Made by a program: the position numbers and the translations under genes. The notes under the pieces are model-generated. The model did not search any database. It worked only from the letters and a program-made list of their open reading frames with translations, and was not told the origin of the DNA. Below are positions 1-10,664 of a DNA stretch of 64,000 nucleotides, piece by piece. The DNA lies in the NCBI GenBank assembly GCA_023212725.1, contig JALBYF010000021.1:1-64000 (forward strand). Reading direction: 5' to 3'. How positions within the stretch are numbered: the first letter of the stretch is position 1; every line of letters begins with the position of its first letter. Source of the stretch: Tranzscheliella williamsii (Eukaryota; Basidiomycota; Ustilaginomycetes; Ustilaginales; Ustilaginaceae).

Positions 1-1056
1 CCTCTTCCGCTCACTCTTTCGCTTGACCTTCAGCTCTTGCTTACGCCTTTCCTCTGGCAGATTCAGTGCCCGGCTTCGAGCGTGGTAAGCTCGGTGAACA
101 GATTTGAGACATAACAGCTCAACCTCTGCTTCTCCGACCTCTTCGATACTCGCTCGATGTTGAGGATTCGCTTTCATGGTCCGTATCACCTTCTTCACGA
201 TCTGTAAGTTTGTTGGACAATCCCACTTTACTCCCCAGTTGATTCTGATGAGAGGTCTTCCCCCTGCATCCATCGGCGGTGGGTCTTCAAACGCTGGCCA
301 CTTGTCAGTCCTCCCAACGCCCATAGCTGCCCGAAGGTAGAGGTTAAACGGCCTTTCAATGTTGCTGTTTGGTTTATCCCCGCCCCCCTTCTTTGCTCGT
401 CGTAAACCCGGCCGTTGTTCACCACCACGACCAGTGCCGCCTTCAATCTCGGCCAGGCGCTCTTCTGTTGTATCGACTTTGCGCTCAATTGTCAACAATC
501 TCTGGCTGGTCTCATCCCGGTGTGCTGCCTCGACTCCAACTATCTTTTCATGGACTACGGTCATTACTGCAAAAGAAGACATTGTTGACACAAGTAAGTA
601 CCACTGGTTTGTCGAGAGAACGCTGGGATAATGCTGACCTCTGTGGAACAATTGTTCGAAGGCATTGCTTGTGTTAAGCAATGAACCCGGCGAAGGCAGC
701 GACGGATTGGCTGCTGTAGCAGTATCATCAGCAGCATGCTCAACGACATCCGGCAGCCTCTCTACTCTTCGAGGCTCCACCGCCATTCCCTGTACAGAGG
801 CGCTTGGGCTGCAACTCTGCAAGTTCAGAGCCGCCGGCGGTCCTGCATCCAGAAGACTCGGATCAACAACATGGTCATCGACCTCGCCCCGTTGGGCAGT
901 CTCCTCCCCTGGGCAATCAATACTCGGTTCAACTACTTTTGGTAAGGACTCTTCAACCGCATCCCGCCCTCATGTCGATGTATTGGTTAACCCTTTCTGC
1001 CTCTTTCCCCTTGCAGTCGACTCTTTCGCACGTCCTGCGTTTCTCTTCGGCGCCAT
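1..1056 (-). CDS. Hypothetical protein, 3' end beyond the left edge
   Basis: From 950 down to base 1 the minus strand is open without a stop for about 316 codons, so the gene continues outside the window. A plausible 5' end is ATG at 1056: exon 1056-1032, an 81-nt intron 1031-951 (GTGCG donor, AAG acceptor, TTAAC branch-like element), then exon 2 from 950, giving MAPKRNAGQSLPK. If the TATATAAAG at 1062-1070 is used, translation would instead begin at the in-frame ATG at 786. The N-terminal half is acidic and disordered. A short coiled-coil-like stretch follows (around 460-500), then a more ordered part with INWGVKWDCPTN (around 180-250) and a very basic end (ELKVKRKSERKR). I do not recognise the family; the order of a disordered start, a Trp-rich block and a basic tail could suit a nucleic-acid-binding protein. 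The open frame is clear; start, intron and function are inferred. Confidence 0.55.
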
Positions 1057-1061
1057 GGTAG

Positions 1062-1070
1062 CTTTATATA
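1062..1070 (-). promoter_or_regulatory. TATA-like element TATATAAAG
   Basis: A perfect TATA-type element on the minus strand, only 6 bp upstream of the ATG at 1056. This is too close for a normal leader. Either it is fortuitous or the real start codon lies further into the gene. Confidence 0.35.
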
Positions 1071-2012
1071 CTATACAGGTAAGGCCGTCAGGGGTTTTGG
1101 AGGGAAAGGCAAGAGGCAATGGCAATGGCAATGCTCAAGGCTCCCTTTTATACCCTACCGTCATCCTTCTTGCGCATATCAACCGAAAGTTTGGATGTCC
1201 CGCAGCACTGCATCAAAAACCACTTGTCGGATCGATGCCGAAGCCACTACTACCGAACACCGCTGCTACCCAACAACGCAAAGCTTCTAGAACAACGCCA
1301 CCCCCCCCCCCCCCGTTATCTCTGTTCCATGCAACTCTGCATACATCGATCAGCATTCAAGAGCATTGCTGCCGTGGCGAAAGCCTACTCATCAACAGTT
1401 CCTCGTCCCTACCCGTTCCTCACCCAAGATGTATCGCAGAAGAAGCCATCTGCAATATCTAGAAAGCTACCGCAGATCTCGGGCAGATGGCCTGTGTGAA
1501 ATTGTGCAGGAGGCTTGCAGAAAACCTGCTTTGAATACACACGCAGAACTACAGCAGGCGATCTGCTTTCACTATTCAGCAGCGCGTTAGACAGGTTGTG
1601 TGGGTAAAGCATCTGGCTTGGCCGTTAAGCAGGTCTGCTGCTTTAAGCCTGGAAAACGTTTTCCCAGGAGTCACGGGTTTACGTTGTGAGTTCTGTTTTC
1701 TCTGAATGTGGATAGTCATGTCATCGTCTTTTTTTGGCGTTGGCCGCGGCATCAGCTTCCGTGGAGGTTATTACAGGCGGCCAAGTAACACAACACACGT
1801 TCTTGATTCTTACCATCCTGCGTCAACTGCGCCATCCTTGTTTCCTGCTCTGCATCTTTCCCCGCCATCCTTGTTCCTTGCCCACCGCAAACCGCCGTCT
1901 CCTTCCGTCCAGCGACCGACCTTTTAGATCCTCCGGCCAGCTAGTATCTTGAAGAGCACGCACGATCGCTACGCCACTTCTGGCCGGCGTTGCTGCGGTT
2001 CGGGCACCCGAC
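1071..2012. other. Intergenic region, divergent promoters
   Basis: No coding support on either strand. It separates the divergent left-edge gene and the DUF1279 gene, so it must hold both promoters. The only notable structure is an uninterrupted poly-C run near 1299-1314. Confidence 0.6.
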
Positions 2013-2882
2013 ATGGCCTCGCGAATCCCTTGCAACCACCTGGCCCGAGCCGGCACGGCGGTTAGAACGGCCGGTAAGACGGTGTCTCGTGCCTCCGCTT
2101 TCGCCCCACGCACCGCCCTGCATTCCGATGCTACGGTCGGCACCAGCTTCTGCCAGGGCAGCGGCAGCGTCGCCAGCACCTCTGCGTCGTTCCGACCTGT
2201 GCTTGCACCGAGCTCGGGCCTCTCGCGCTCCCTGGTAAGGGCGCCTCCTTCTGGCATACCGTCGGTCCAGCTGGCGCGGCGGTTCTCTTGCTCTGCCTTG
2301 GCGTCTTCTTCATCTCCGGGGAACGTGCCGGCTTCGTCGGGCACGTCTGCCAAGCGGGTGTCCTCGGGACGCGCGTCGGGGCCGCGCGAAACCGAGGCGG
2401 AGGCGGAGGGCGAGGCAGAAGCAGATGAGCCGCCGGCGAAGGCGTCGTTCCGGGAGCGGCTGCGGTTCCTCACGCGGCGATACGGATGGTGGGCGCTGGC
2501 GGTGTATCTGGCGGCGAGCACGGTCGACTTTGGCGTCACGTTTGCGGCGATTCATCTGCTGGGCGCCGAGCATATCAAGGCGCTCGAGTCGCGTGTGCGC
2601 GCCCAGGTCGGCCTCGAGCAGCGCGCCGACCACCCGGCCGACACGGACGCCACGCCGGGCAGCAGAGCCGCCCACTCCTCGTCCATCTACACCGAGGCCG
2701 TGCTCGCCTACACCATCCACAAGACCCTCTTCCTCCCCTTCCGCGTCATGTTCACCGCCGCCGTCACGCCCAGCTTCGTCAAGTGGCTCGTTCGCATCGG
2801 CTGGGCGCGCGCAAACCACCAGGTCCGCGCCGCTGCCGCCAATAAGGCCGCCCAAACCGCCGCCCGCCGCGCCGCCCCCTAG
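2013..2882 (+). CDS. DUF1279 (FAM210-like) mitochondrial membrane protein
   Basis: This 289-residue protein is encoded in a single exon. The first roughly 90 residues are rich in Arg, Ser and Ala and nearly free of acidic residues, ending in RRFSCSALASS, a good mitochondrial presequence with an R-x-(F/S) cleavage context. An acidic Glu/Ala linker follows. Residues about 150-260 form the DUF1279 domain: RYGWWALAVYLAASTVDFG opens a transmembrane segment and is followed by the conserved LLGAEHI stretch. A second hydrophobic segment (LPFRVMFTAAVTPSFVKWL) follows. FAM210 relatives sit in the mitochondrial inner membrane and influence mitochondrial translation and membrane organisation. The ATG at 2013 is the first in frame and gives the whole presequence. 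The 3' third is C-rich on the sense strand, unlike the G-rich middle. The family call is firm; the exact role in fungi is not established. Confidence 0.85.
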   Translation: MASRIPCNHLARAGTAVRTAGKTVSRASAFAPRTALHSDATVGTSFCQGSGSVASTSASFRPVLAPSSGLSRSLVRAPPSGIPSVQLARRFSCSALASSSSPGNVPASSGTSAKRVSSGRASGPRETEAEAEGEAEADEPPAKASFRERLRFLTRRYGWWALAVYLAASTVDFGVTFAAIHLLGAEHIKALESRVRAQVGLEQRADHPADTDATPGSRAAHSSSIYTEAVLAYTIHKTLFLPFRVMFTAAVTPSFVKWLVRIGWARANHQVRAAAANKAAQTAARRAAP

Positions 2883-3047
2883 CCCCTCCTGCACGCACAC
2901 CACCGCTTTCTGACCATCCCACCAGCATCTCTCTCGCCTGTGCGGACGCTTGCGTGCGGTCGAAAAGAGTGGATTGACTGTGCGCGGCTACAGTACGAAC
3001 ATACCGACAAGGGGAAACGGCGGGAAGCGGAAAGAAGGAGGGGAAGT

Positions 3048-6000
3048 TTAGGTGCGACGTTTGGCGATGCGGACGAAGCGGGCCATTCGTTTCGCGAGCG
3101 GGGAGCGCGGTGTGGGCGGGGCGGGGGCGGGGTGGGGGGAGTCGACGGCGGCGCTGAGGGAGGCGTTGAGGAGGGGCGCGAGCTGGGCCGGCGCCAGCGT
3201 GCTGTTCTTGCCGTCGGCGGTGAGCGTGTAGCGCGCACCCCCCCGCGCCACCATCGCGCGCAGCCCCGCATCGAACACCGCCACCTGCGCAGCCGACAAC
3301 CCCATCCGCGCAACCACCCCCACCAGCTCGCACGTGTCGAACACAAACTCCGACCGCGCCCCCACGGGACACTCTCCCACCTCTCCACCGCTCTGCAAAC
3401 CAGAAGGCCCACCCTTTCCTTCACCACCCCCCTCCCCGCCAGCACCCGATCCACCGACGCTTCCACCGCCACTGCTGATGCCCTTCGAACCAGGAGATCC
3501 GCTTGCTTCGTCATCTTCCTTGGAGGCAGGCGAGTCAGGGACGCTTCCACCGCCACTGCTCATGCCTTTGCCAGTGGGAGGCGAACCGCTTCCACTGCCG
3601 CTGTCGTCCTCCTTGGAGGCAGGCGAGCCCGGGACGCTTCCGCCGCCACTGCTGATGCCCTTCGAACCAGGAGATCCGCTTGCACCGTCGCTGTCGTCAT
3701 CCTTGGAGGCAGGCGAGTCAGGAATACTTCCACCGCCACTGCTGATGCCTTTGGCAGTGGGAGGCGAACCGCTGTCGCCGTCCTTGGAGCCAGCCAAGTC
3801 AAGGACGCTTCCGCCAATACCTTTGGAACTAGGAGATCCGCCTTCACTGCCGCTGTCGTCCTCCTTGGAGGCAGGCGAGCCAGCGACACTTCCACCGCCG
3901 CTGCTCACGCCTTTAGAACTAGGAGCAGATCCGCTTGCAACGCCGCTGTCGCCGTCCTTGGGAGCACTTGAAGGAGACGCGCTTCCGCCACTGCCGCTGT
4001 CGTCATCCTTGGCAGCAGTCGAAGGAGGGACACTTCCACCGCCACTGCTAATGCCCGGAGGTGATGGGGAGGGGACGCTTCCTCCGCCGCTGCTGATACC
4101 CTCGGGAGCTGTGCTGGGTCCACCACTGCTGACGGGGGCAGTCGAGCCGCCGCCCGAGGTGATGGCCTTGTCAGGGCCGGAGGAGTCGGTGCAGTTGTCG
4201 GCAGCAGCAGGCACAAAGACTTTGACGAGGTCTGCGTAGGAAACCGGAGCCCCACACATGGGCGAATCGCTGGCATCGTTCGCGGATGGCTTGGCACCAT
4301 CTGAGCCGGCATCGCCGCCTGAGCCCAACCCAGCGCCCAAACCGGAGCCCACACCGGAGCCCATGCTAGAGCCAGGACTAGAGCCCGAGCCAGAGTCAGA
4401 ATCAGAGCCTAGGTCAGAGCCCAGGCCCTTCCCTTTTCCGGAGCTGGAGCCCATGCCGGAGCCCATGCCGGAGCCCATGCCGGAGCCCATACCGGAGTCC
4501 AAACCGGAGTCCAAACCGGAGCCCATACCGGAGCCCATGCCTGTACCAGAATCGGTTAGATTGTGGGCCGAACCGGAGCCAGAGCCGGACTCCTCTTCAT
4601 CGTCAGCATTAGGGCTGGAGCCGGATCCGGCGCTGGAGCCCGAGCCAGAGCTAGGGCCCAGGCCGGAGCCAAGGCTGGATCCTGATTTCGAGCCCAGCCC
4701 GGCGCCGCCCAAGCCCGGCTTGGTGGCAGAACCAGAGTCAGAGTCCGAGTCATCAGACGCAGTAGCAGAGTCCGACTTAGCGCAAGGGCAGAGGCCAGAG
4801 GTTGCCTCCGAACCCGGAGCATTGCCTGGCCCAAGACCGGGGCTGGAGCCAGTGCCCGAGCCAGAGCCAGAGCCGGGGATGGAGCTAAGACCAGAGTCGG
4901 CGCCAGAGGCAGGGCCGGAGCCGGAGCTAGAGCCAGGGCTGGAGCCAAGACTGGAGTCAGAGCCGGAGCCAGGGCTGGAGCCGGAGCTAGAGCCAGGGCT
5001 GGAGCCGGAGCTAGAGCCAGGGCTGGAGCCAGGGCTGGAGTCAGAACTGGAGTCAGCGCCGGAGCCAAGACTGGAGTCAGAGCCGGAGCCAGGGCTGGAG
5101 CCAAGACTGGAGCCAGGGCTGGAGCCAAGACTGGAGTCAGGGCTGGAGCCAAGACTAGAACCATGACTAGGGCCGGAGCCGAGGCCGCCGAGGGAGGAAG
5201 TGTCTTCGCCCTCGCCGCCGGAAGCAGGCGCAGGGTGGCCGGACTCGGACGTCGACGTGGTGTCGCCGGCAGCCGGGGAGGCCGGTGATTTTTTCCCTTT
5301 GTCGTCATCGCAGTCGCCGTCTGCGGAGGGCGGGGCGCGGGACGCGGGCGGCTCTTTTCCTGAGCTCCCGCCTTCGTCGTCGTCGTCGTCGTCCTTGTCT
5401 GCTGGAGCGGGCTTTGGCTTTTTCCCCGAGGCGTCGTCGTCGCAGTCGTCGGCTGGCTGCGCGGGGCTCTTGCCTGTTGTGGCGGAGGAGCCGGGCGCAG
5501 GGCTGCCGGACGTGATGGCGGGGGGCTGCTGTGGGGTGTCGTCCGTGTCGGCACCCTTAGCCGCGGTGGCGGGCGCATCTTTGCTGCCGGTGTCGGAGCC
5601 GTCCTCGGTGGTTGAGCTGGGTGGGGGGCTGTCTGTGGCGGCGTCCTTGGTGGGGACGCGGGTCCAGCCGGGCACGCCGTTCTTGAGCTCGGCGCAGCAG
5701 GGCGGGGGCGTGCCGTTGGCCGATTCGGACCCGTCGCCGTGCGCGGGCCCTGCGGGGCCGTAAGCGTTGTCGTCCGAGGAGGAAGCGTTGTCGTCCGAGG
5801 AGGGGGCACCGGCGGGCGACTCGGACCCGTAGCCGTGCGCGGGTGCTGCGGGGGGGGAAGCGTCGTCGTCCGACTCGGAGCCGTAGCTGTGCGGGGCAGG
5901 TGCGCTGTCGGGCGCGGGCATCAGCTGGCTGCGCTTGGCCTTGTGCGCTCCGCCGGCCGCGCGGGCGAAGACCATCGTCTCGCCATCTGCAAACTTGCAC

Positions 6001-6279
6001 TGCACCTGCGCACCACCCCCCAGCACCGTCTGCACACCGTCGCCATGCGTCGACCCCGCGCCGTCCGCGCCAGAACCGCCGCCCGTCCCCATCGACTCCC
6101 CTCTGTCACCACATCGCAGCACGCAGAACCATCGTCAGTTACCGCACCATCACACGCCCCAGCCGCCCTGGCCACTACGCGCATACGTACGGATTGCTGC
6201 CACCAGCCGCCGCGCTCCCAGCACCGGCCAGGATCACCGCCACGGCGACAAACGCCGACAGGCGCAACACTCGAGCCAT
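3048..6279 (-). CDS. Large secreted Ser/Gly-repeat protein, spliced
   Basis: Two exons, 6279-6191 and 6102-3048, flank an 88-nt intron (GTACGT donor, GACAG acceptor), encoding about 1047 residues. The short first exon supplies a classical signal peptide ([19 protein letters not shown], then AGSAAAG) that is missing if only the long exon is read. After it come a small domain with a Cys and a KR site, a segment with a Cys pair (PPPCCAEL), and acidic Ser-rich linkers. Then follow long GSS/GSG runs, a short Cys-containing island ([14 protein letters not shown]), and about eight degenerate 24-48-residue repeats beginning [10 protein letters not shown] and often containing SPASKEDD. The C-terminus holds a compact two-Cys module ([16 protein letters not shown]) and a basic tail with KR motifs. 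No transmembrane helix or GPI signal was seen. A cell-wall, adhesin-like or apoplastic protein is possible. I recognise no family and assign no function. Confidence 0.8.
3450..4110 (-). repeat. Coding tandem repeats of the [14 protein letters not shown] type
   Basis: About eight imperfect copies of a unit that begins [10 protein letters not shown] and continues through an [12 protein letters not shown] acidic stretch to a GSP(G/S/T)SK end. Most copies are 72-93 bp, and one is longer or compound. The unit length varies and one copy ([13 protein letters not shown]) has lost the SSGGG core, so the array is diverged rather than freshly expanded. Confidence 0.75.
4330..5170 (-). repeat. Low-complexity GSS/GSG and MGSG coding repeats
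   Basis: A near-continuous array of short units such as [11 protein letters not shown] and GMGSG. On the plus strand it appears as repeated gagccagggctggag-like motifs. It lies wholly inside the secreted-protein exon and also creates long open antisense frames. Confidence 0.75.
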
Positions 6280-6365
6280 TGCTGAAAAACCTCGCACAAG
6301 TGTGTAGAGAGAACACGTCTGGGAGGAATCTGACGAGTCGCAGGGGGGAAGGCGGCAACAGGCCG

Positions 6366-6373
6366 CTTATAAG
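6366..6373 (-). promoter_or_regulatory. TATA box (CTTATAAG) of the secreted repeat protein
   Basis: The palindromic element lies about 90 bp upstream of the ATG at 6279. This spacing fits a short leader and supports the first exon proposed for the secreted protein. Confidence 0.5.
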
Positions 6374-7079
6374 TGCGAGACGGGCATCGCAAGCCCAGGT
6401 GCCAGCTTCATTTGCTCAGCCCCCGCCGAGCCCTCGCAAGGCCCTCTGCCTAATTGCACCGCAGATGCGCAGTGATATGAAGGCCGACGGGCGCTTGCGA
6501 GAGGCGAGACAACCGCAGTGGTACCCACCAACACGGCTGCGTGGACCAAGGGCACCACTTGCTCCCACCCCACTTCATCCCGCCAGAACGCCGTGCGAAC
6601 CTGCCTGATGAAGGCATGGCCCTGGCAGATCGGCAGCAACGCCTTCGGCCCACAAATACAAGAAGAGAGGATCACAAAAGGGTGGAATACCAGATGAATG
6701 TCGATCATCGTGTCGTGATCTTTTTGATTGCTAGAACTGACCTGGTGGTGTCAGAACGAGTTGTGTGCGTATGTGTGGCGTGGTAGGTGGTGTGAAGGGA
6801 GGAGAGTCAATGCAAAATACACAGTAAGAGAGAAGAGATAGCGAAAGAAAAAGGACGTAGGCTGGGCGAGGCCAGAGTTTGCTGCCCACACTCGCCAGCG
6901 CAGACGGCGAGCTTGCATCGAAGCGTCGTTCCGACAACCCGCCGGATGGCGGAGGCTCCGCAACAAACCACAGGGGACATATGGCATATGGCATGAGCAA
7001 GGGGGATAGAGAGAAAAGGGGGTAACCATCGAGACAAGAGGAAAAGCAGGACATGATGCTAGTGGTGGCACATGGCTCT
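6374..7079. other. Intergenic region between eL13 and the secreted protein
   Basis: It holds the 3' flank of the ribosomal protein gene and the upstream region of the secreted repeat protein, both on the minus strand. No convincing coding sequence. A small duplicated CATATGG motif is seen near 6978-6992. Confidence 0.55.
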
Positions 7080-7709
7080 TTACTTCTTGGCAGCGGCGGC
7101 CTCCTCCTCCTTCTTTGCGAGTCGGGCCTTGACCTTGCCAGCGGCTCGGTGGGCACCTCGGGCCTTGCGGAGGGTCTCGTAGGCGTTGAAGTTCTTCTCC
7201 TCCTCGGTGATGGCACGGGGCTGCTCGACCTCGTACGAGGCGGGCAGAGGGAGGACGGCCTGGACCTGTCGAACGGCGGTGATGTCCGAGAGGTCGATCT
7301 TCTTGTCCTTGTTCTGCTTGGTCTTTCGGGGGATGACGACGAGTCGGGCCTGGTAAGCCTTGATTCGCTCAACGTTGACCTTCAGCGACTCCTCCGACTT
7401 GTTGCGTCGTCGGTGGTCGACGGGGATGCCGACGGATCGGGCGTACTTCTTGTTGAGGCCGGCAGCCTTGACCTCCTCGTGGGTGAAACCCTTGCCGGAT
7501 CGGACCTTGGTGTTGTATCGCAGGGTGGGGCATCGGACGGCGGGTCGGAGAGGCTGAACGGGTCGGAGACCGAGCTTGGTCGCCTTGGCCTCACGAGCCG
7601 CACGTCTTCTCTTCTTAGCGCCGGGCTGGTCAAACCAGACCTTGACCCGTCGCTGCCAATCCTTTCGGAAGTGGTTGTTGTGAAGGATGTTGTTGTGCTT
7701 CACGGCCAT
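7080..7709 (-). CDS. RPL13: 60S ribosomal protein eL13 (L13)
   Basis: The 209-residue product has the normal length for eukaryotic eL13. It begins MAVKHNNILHNNHFRKDW, the strongly conserved family N-terminus that binds rRNA. KVWFDQPGAKKRRR, GFTHEEVKAAGL and VDHRRRNKSEESL are further hallmarks, and the end is the usual lysine/alanine-rich helix. The protein is a core structural part of the large subunit. The frame stays open upstream of the ATG at 7709, but that stretch is pyrimidine-rich with a TGCTAATC branch-like motif, so it looks like leader or 5' UTR intron rather than protein. Codon use is C- and G-biased in regular fashion, as expected for a highly expressed gene. The identification is secure; whether the 5' UTR is spliced is a guess. 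Confidence 0.97.
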   Translation of the reverse strand: MAVKHNNILHNNHFRKDWQRRVKVWFDQPGAKKRRRAAREAKATKLGLRPVQPLRPAVRCPTLRYNTKVRSGKGFTHEEVKAAGLNKKYARSVGIPVDHRRRNKSEESLKVNVERIKAYQARLVVIPRKTKQNKDKKIDLSDITAVRQVQAVLPLPASYEVEQPRAITEEEKNFNAYETLRKARGAHRAAGKVKARLAKKEEEAAAAKK

Positions 7710-9644
7710 CTTTTGGAGCAAAGCAGCAAGAGCAAAGGCAGTACGGTAGACGAGGAGGAGACGAGCAAGATTAGCAGGAAAGGGTTGCAAAAGAGCAAAA
7801 AGGAAATGGAAGACAATAGAGAAGAGTCAGTTTCCTTTTTCAAGAATGCTACATGGAAAGCCAACGCCAGTCGAACACAGCCAGCATCAGCGCGAAAAGA
7901 AAGTCGGAGTCGGCGGCGTCGTCGTTGCACTGTAAAACAGGCTGGAGTTGTATGTGTGGCGCTAGATAGATGTGCCGCGGTACGGCTGAGTAGCTCTGCT
8001 GTTTGGCGTCGGTTTCGATGACCTGTTCTGAGAGCGCGGACGACAATACAGTCCGCTGAAGTTGGATGCCGCGATGGTGCTGCTCAGCATACGGGCGGCA
8101 TGGTACTCAACGTCGGCCCAGCATCTACACCGAGATCAGGTCTCCTGCCTACTAAGGGTCCTGCCACGTTTATAGCCACTGTACGAATGCGCAAGTGTGC
8201 TAGACGACGCCCGAGCACGACACCACTCGCAGCCTACATGCTACCACCACTGAAGCCAATACTCGGCCATGTCGGTAAAACCTGTCACTGCTAGTCGTAT
8301 GCCACTGTGCCGCGTTGTCGTCCGGAAGGACACCAAGACTGGCGGTGCCGCGACTGCCCTCCAACTCTGGCGTGAGTATGAGCGCGCATGAACGCTGCCA
8401 GCTACTGCTATACCGTTTGCAGTGTAGGATGATAGGATGCTACGAGACGTTTTCTTGTCGTGGTCGATTGGCCCTGTGGTGTGGCGGACTTTCCTATTCC
8501 GCCTGTGTCGTCGTTGTATGCTGCTGATGCTGGCGTGTGCGACGGCGAATACGGCATGGTACGTACTTTGATATGATCTTGAGGGGGTCGACGATGTGGT
8601 CAGGAAGGAGTGTTGGCAGGCTGTCGAGCCGTCAAGGGGCCGTCGGTGGGCTACGCTTGCGCTGCTGCAGCTTCTCACTTTAGATCCGTCTTGGTATTCA
8701 ATGACTACAGCACAGCAGCCAGATGAAACTGTTCTGGCGCTGCTGAAACTCAAAGTCGCTCGCACAAATACAATTTCTGAATTGTTGAGAGGTTTGGCGC
8801 TGAGCGGAGGCTGCCGTGAGGGCGGTCAACCCAAACGGTTGCGCGAACGGTAAAATGGAAAATGTATAGTTTTGAGCAGTTGGTCACGTGAGGAGCTCGT
8901 TCGACATGTCCATCCGCGCTCGTTGCTGGTTCGGATCCGAGATTGCCAGCGCAAGTAGAGATCGGTGATCCTTCTCTGGACCGACCCCGATCATCGATCT
9001 GTGCCGGGTTCGCTATCAAACCTTGCACTGGCTAAGCTCACAGCGCTGACATTCCTAGGTTGCGTCAGTGAACAGGCACGCTGGAACACTATGGTCTGGG
9101 TCTGCTGTGCCTAGCATGAGCAGCCGCGATGGGCAAGCAGCCCTGAGCGTGGCCCTCGTTTGCGAGCTGAGTGGCAGTCACGAGCAGCCGCGTCAAAGGC
9201 TCGATCGGAAGAGGAAGAAGAACAAAGTCGGCGCCTAAAATGGCCGTGGGGCCGCTGAGCGCTGACGGTGAAAATGGCCGAGGAAGCATTCTGGCCATCC
9301 TCGGCTCGCGAGTGTGACCATCACAGAGCCGTCAAACGGAGCGCTGAGGGTTTGAGCACGTCAGAACGTGGACAGGAGCGTGTGTCGCGCTCCGTACCGC
9401 CAGCAAACACATGCATGCTCCGCCATCTGATAGGGCGCCGCCGCCTGCCTCCGATGCCGAACTCCGTGGACACGACTGTGTGACCGATTCTTCTCCCCCC
9501 CCCTGTCACCACTTCCCCCTTTACTACCACCACTACCACTGCCACCGCCCGCCTCACACTCACTGGCCCACCTTACTACCACGGCCACTCGTTGCTACCT
9601 TCTTCCGAACGGTAACGTGCTGAAAGGCCAGACCGTTTGCAGCC
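7710..9644. other. Long intergenic region between divergent eL13 and HAD phosphatase genes
   Basis: About 1.9 kb with only short, composition-poor ORFs on both strands. It must contain the eL13 promoter with its pyrimidine-rich leader and the phosphatase promoter. A CACGTG E-box is present at about 8885-8890. A tract near 8931 resembles a tRNA B-box but has no matching arms. No RNA gene was recognised. Confidence 0.5.
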
Positions 9645-10469
9645 ATGGTGAAGGAAGTTCAAATCGAGGTGGAGACGATCCTGTTCGACATGGATGGGAC
9701 GCTGATCGACTCTACGCCGGCGGTGAATGCGACGTGGGCGCAGTTTGCAGAGCAGTACGGGCTGGATCTGGACTTTGTGATGCAGACGTGCCACGGGTAT
9801 CGAACGGTGGAGAATCTGAAGCGGTTTGTGCCGTCGATTCCGGACGCGGAGCTAGCGGGGGAGGTTGCGCGGTTTGAGGCCAACATTCTTGTAGTTGCGC
9901 GGGAGAATGAGGCGCGGGGGATGGGGGGGTCGATTGTGGCGATGCCGGGGGCGCGGGAGTTGTTGGGAGAGATCGAGGCGACGCGGCCGGGGGGGGTGGA
10001 GCGGGAGGGGTGGGGGATTGTGACGTCGGCGACGCGTGCGTATGCTGCGCAGGGGTTTGCGGCGTCGGGGGTGGGTCGTGTGCCCGCCGTGTTCGTAACG
10101 TCGGACGTGTGCAAGCGCGGCAAGCCTGACCCCGAACCCTACCTGCTCGGCGCCCGCCTCGCCACCACCAACATCGCCCGCTGCCTCGTCATCGAAGACG
10201 CCCCCCCCGGCATCCGCTCCGCCCGCGCAGCAGGCGCCCTCTCCCTCGCCCTCCGCACCACCCACTCCGGAGAACAAATGCTCGCAGAACACCCAGACTA
10301 CATCGTCCAAGACCTCTCCAGCGTCTCCGCCTCCTGGAAACCAGACGGCTCCGCCCTCATCCTCACCCTCCGCGCCGAACAGCCAGAACTCGGCGAGGCC
10401 ACCGGCATCTCCCCCCTCGCAAAACACCTCCAGCAGCAAAACAGCATCCCCCCCTCTACCACCCACTAA
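9645..10469 (+). CDS. HAD-family sugar/glycerol phosphatase (GPP/DOG type)
   Basis: This 274-residue protein is a haloacid dehalogenase-superfamily phosphatase of subfamily I. Motif I is FDMDGTLID, with nucleophile Asp15 and acid/base Asp17; motif II is in IVTSATRAYA; motif III is the Lys in CKRGKPDPEPYL; motif IV is VIEDAPPGIRSA. The cap lies between motifs I and II. This combination matches the yeast glycerol-1-phosphatase and 2-deoxyglucose-6-phosphatase group (GPP1/GPP2, DOG1/DOG2), so a soluble enzyme that dephosphorylates glycerol-3-phosphate or a sugar phosphate is likely. The substrate cannot be told from sequence. No targeting signal is visible. The first half uses G-ending codons almost exclusively and the second half, from about 10080, C-ending codons. 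It converges with the sulfite reductase gene, 195 bp away. Confidence 0.9.
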   Translation: MVKEVQIEVETILFDMDGTLIDSTPAVNATWAQFAEQYGLDLDFVMQTCHGYRTVENLKRFVPSIPDAELAGEVARFEANILVVARENEARGMGGSIVAMPGARELLGEIEATRPGGVEREGWGIVTSATRAYAAQGFAASGVGRVPAVFVTSDVCKRGKPDPEPYLLGARLATTNIARCLVIEDAPPGIRSARAAGALSLALRTTHSGEQMLAEHPDYIVQDLSSVSASWKPDGSALILTLRAEQPELGEATGISPLAKHLQQQNSIPPSTTH

Positions 10470-10664
10470 AATGCCCCCTTCTCCTGTCCTCACTCCTGAC
10501 GAATGGCAACACAGCTTCTCGCATGTAGGAAATAAAGCTTCTATCGAAAGCATACAGACGTATATACAGAGGCAGCATACATTACGATGCAGAAGGCCGG
10601 ATTTTGGTGGTTGCAGGCGGTCCAGGCAGCGGCAAAGGCGGCGAAGCGGGGAGGCGTTCGGGGA

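Noticed and set aside
3334..4239. Pro/Leu/Ser-rich plus-strand ORF
   Set aside because: Antisense of the same repetitive exon, with no start context or domain.
4258..5166. Long plus-strand ORF made of [14 protein letters not shown] repeats
   Set aside because: It is the antisense reading of the GSS/GSG repeats of the secreted protein. The real frame has a signal peptide, splice sites and Cys modules.
8241..8765. 174-codon minus ORF in the eL13-phosphatase gap
   Set aside because: Low-information Ser/Arg composition, no motifs, no splice logic linking it to other exons.
8926..8960. B-box-like GGTTCGGATCC suggesting a tRNA
   Set aside because: The flanks do not form a T-arm or acceptor stem, and no A-box at the right distance was seen.
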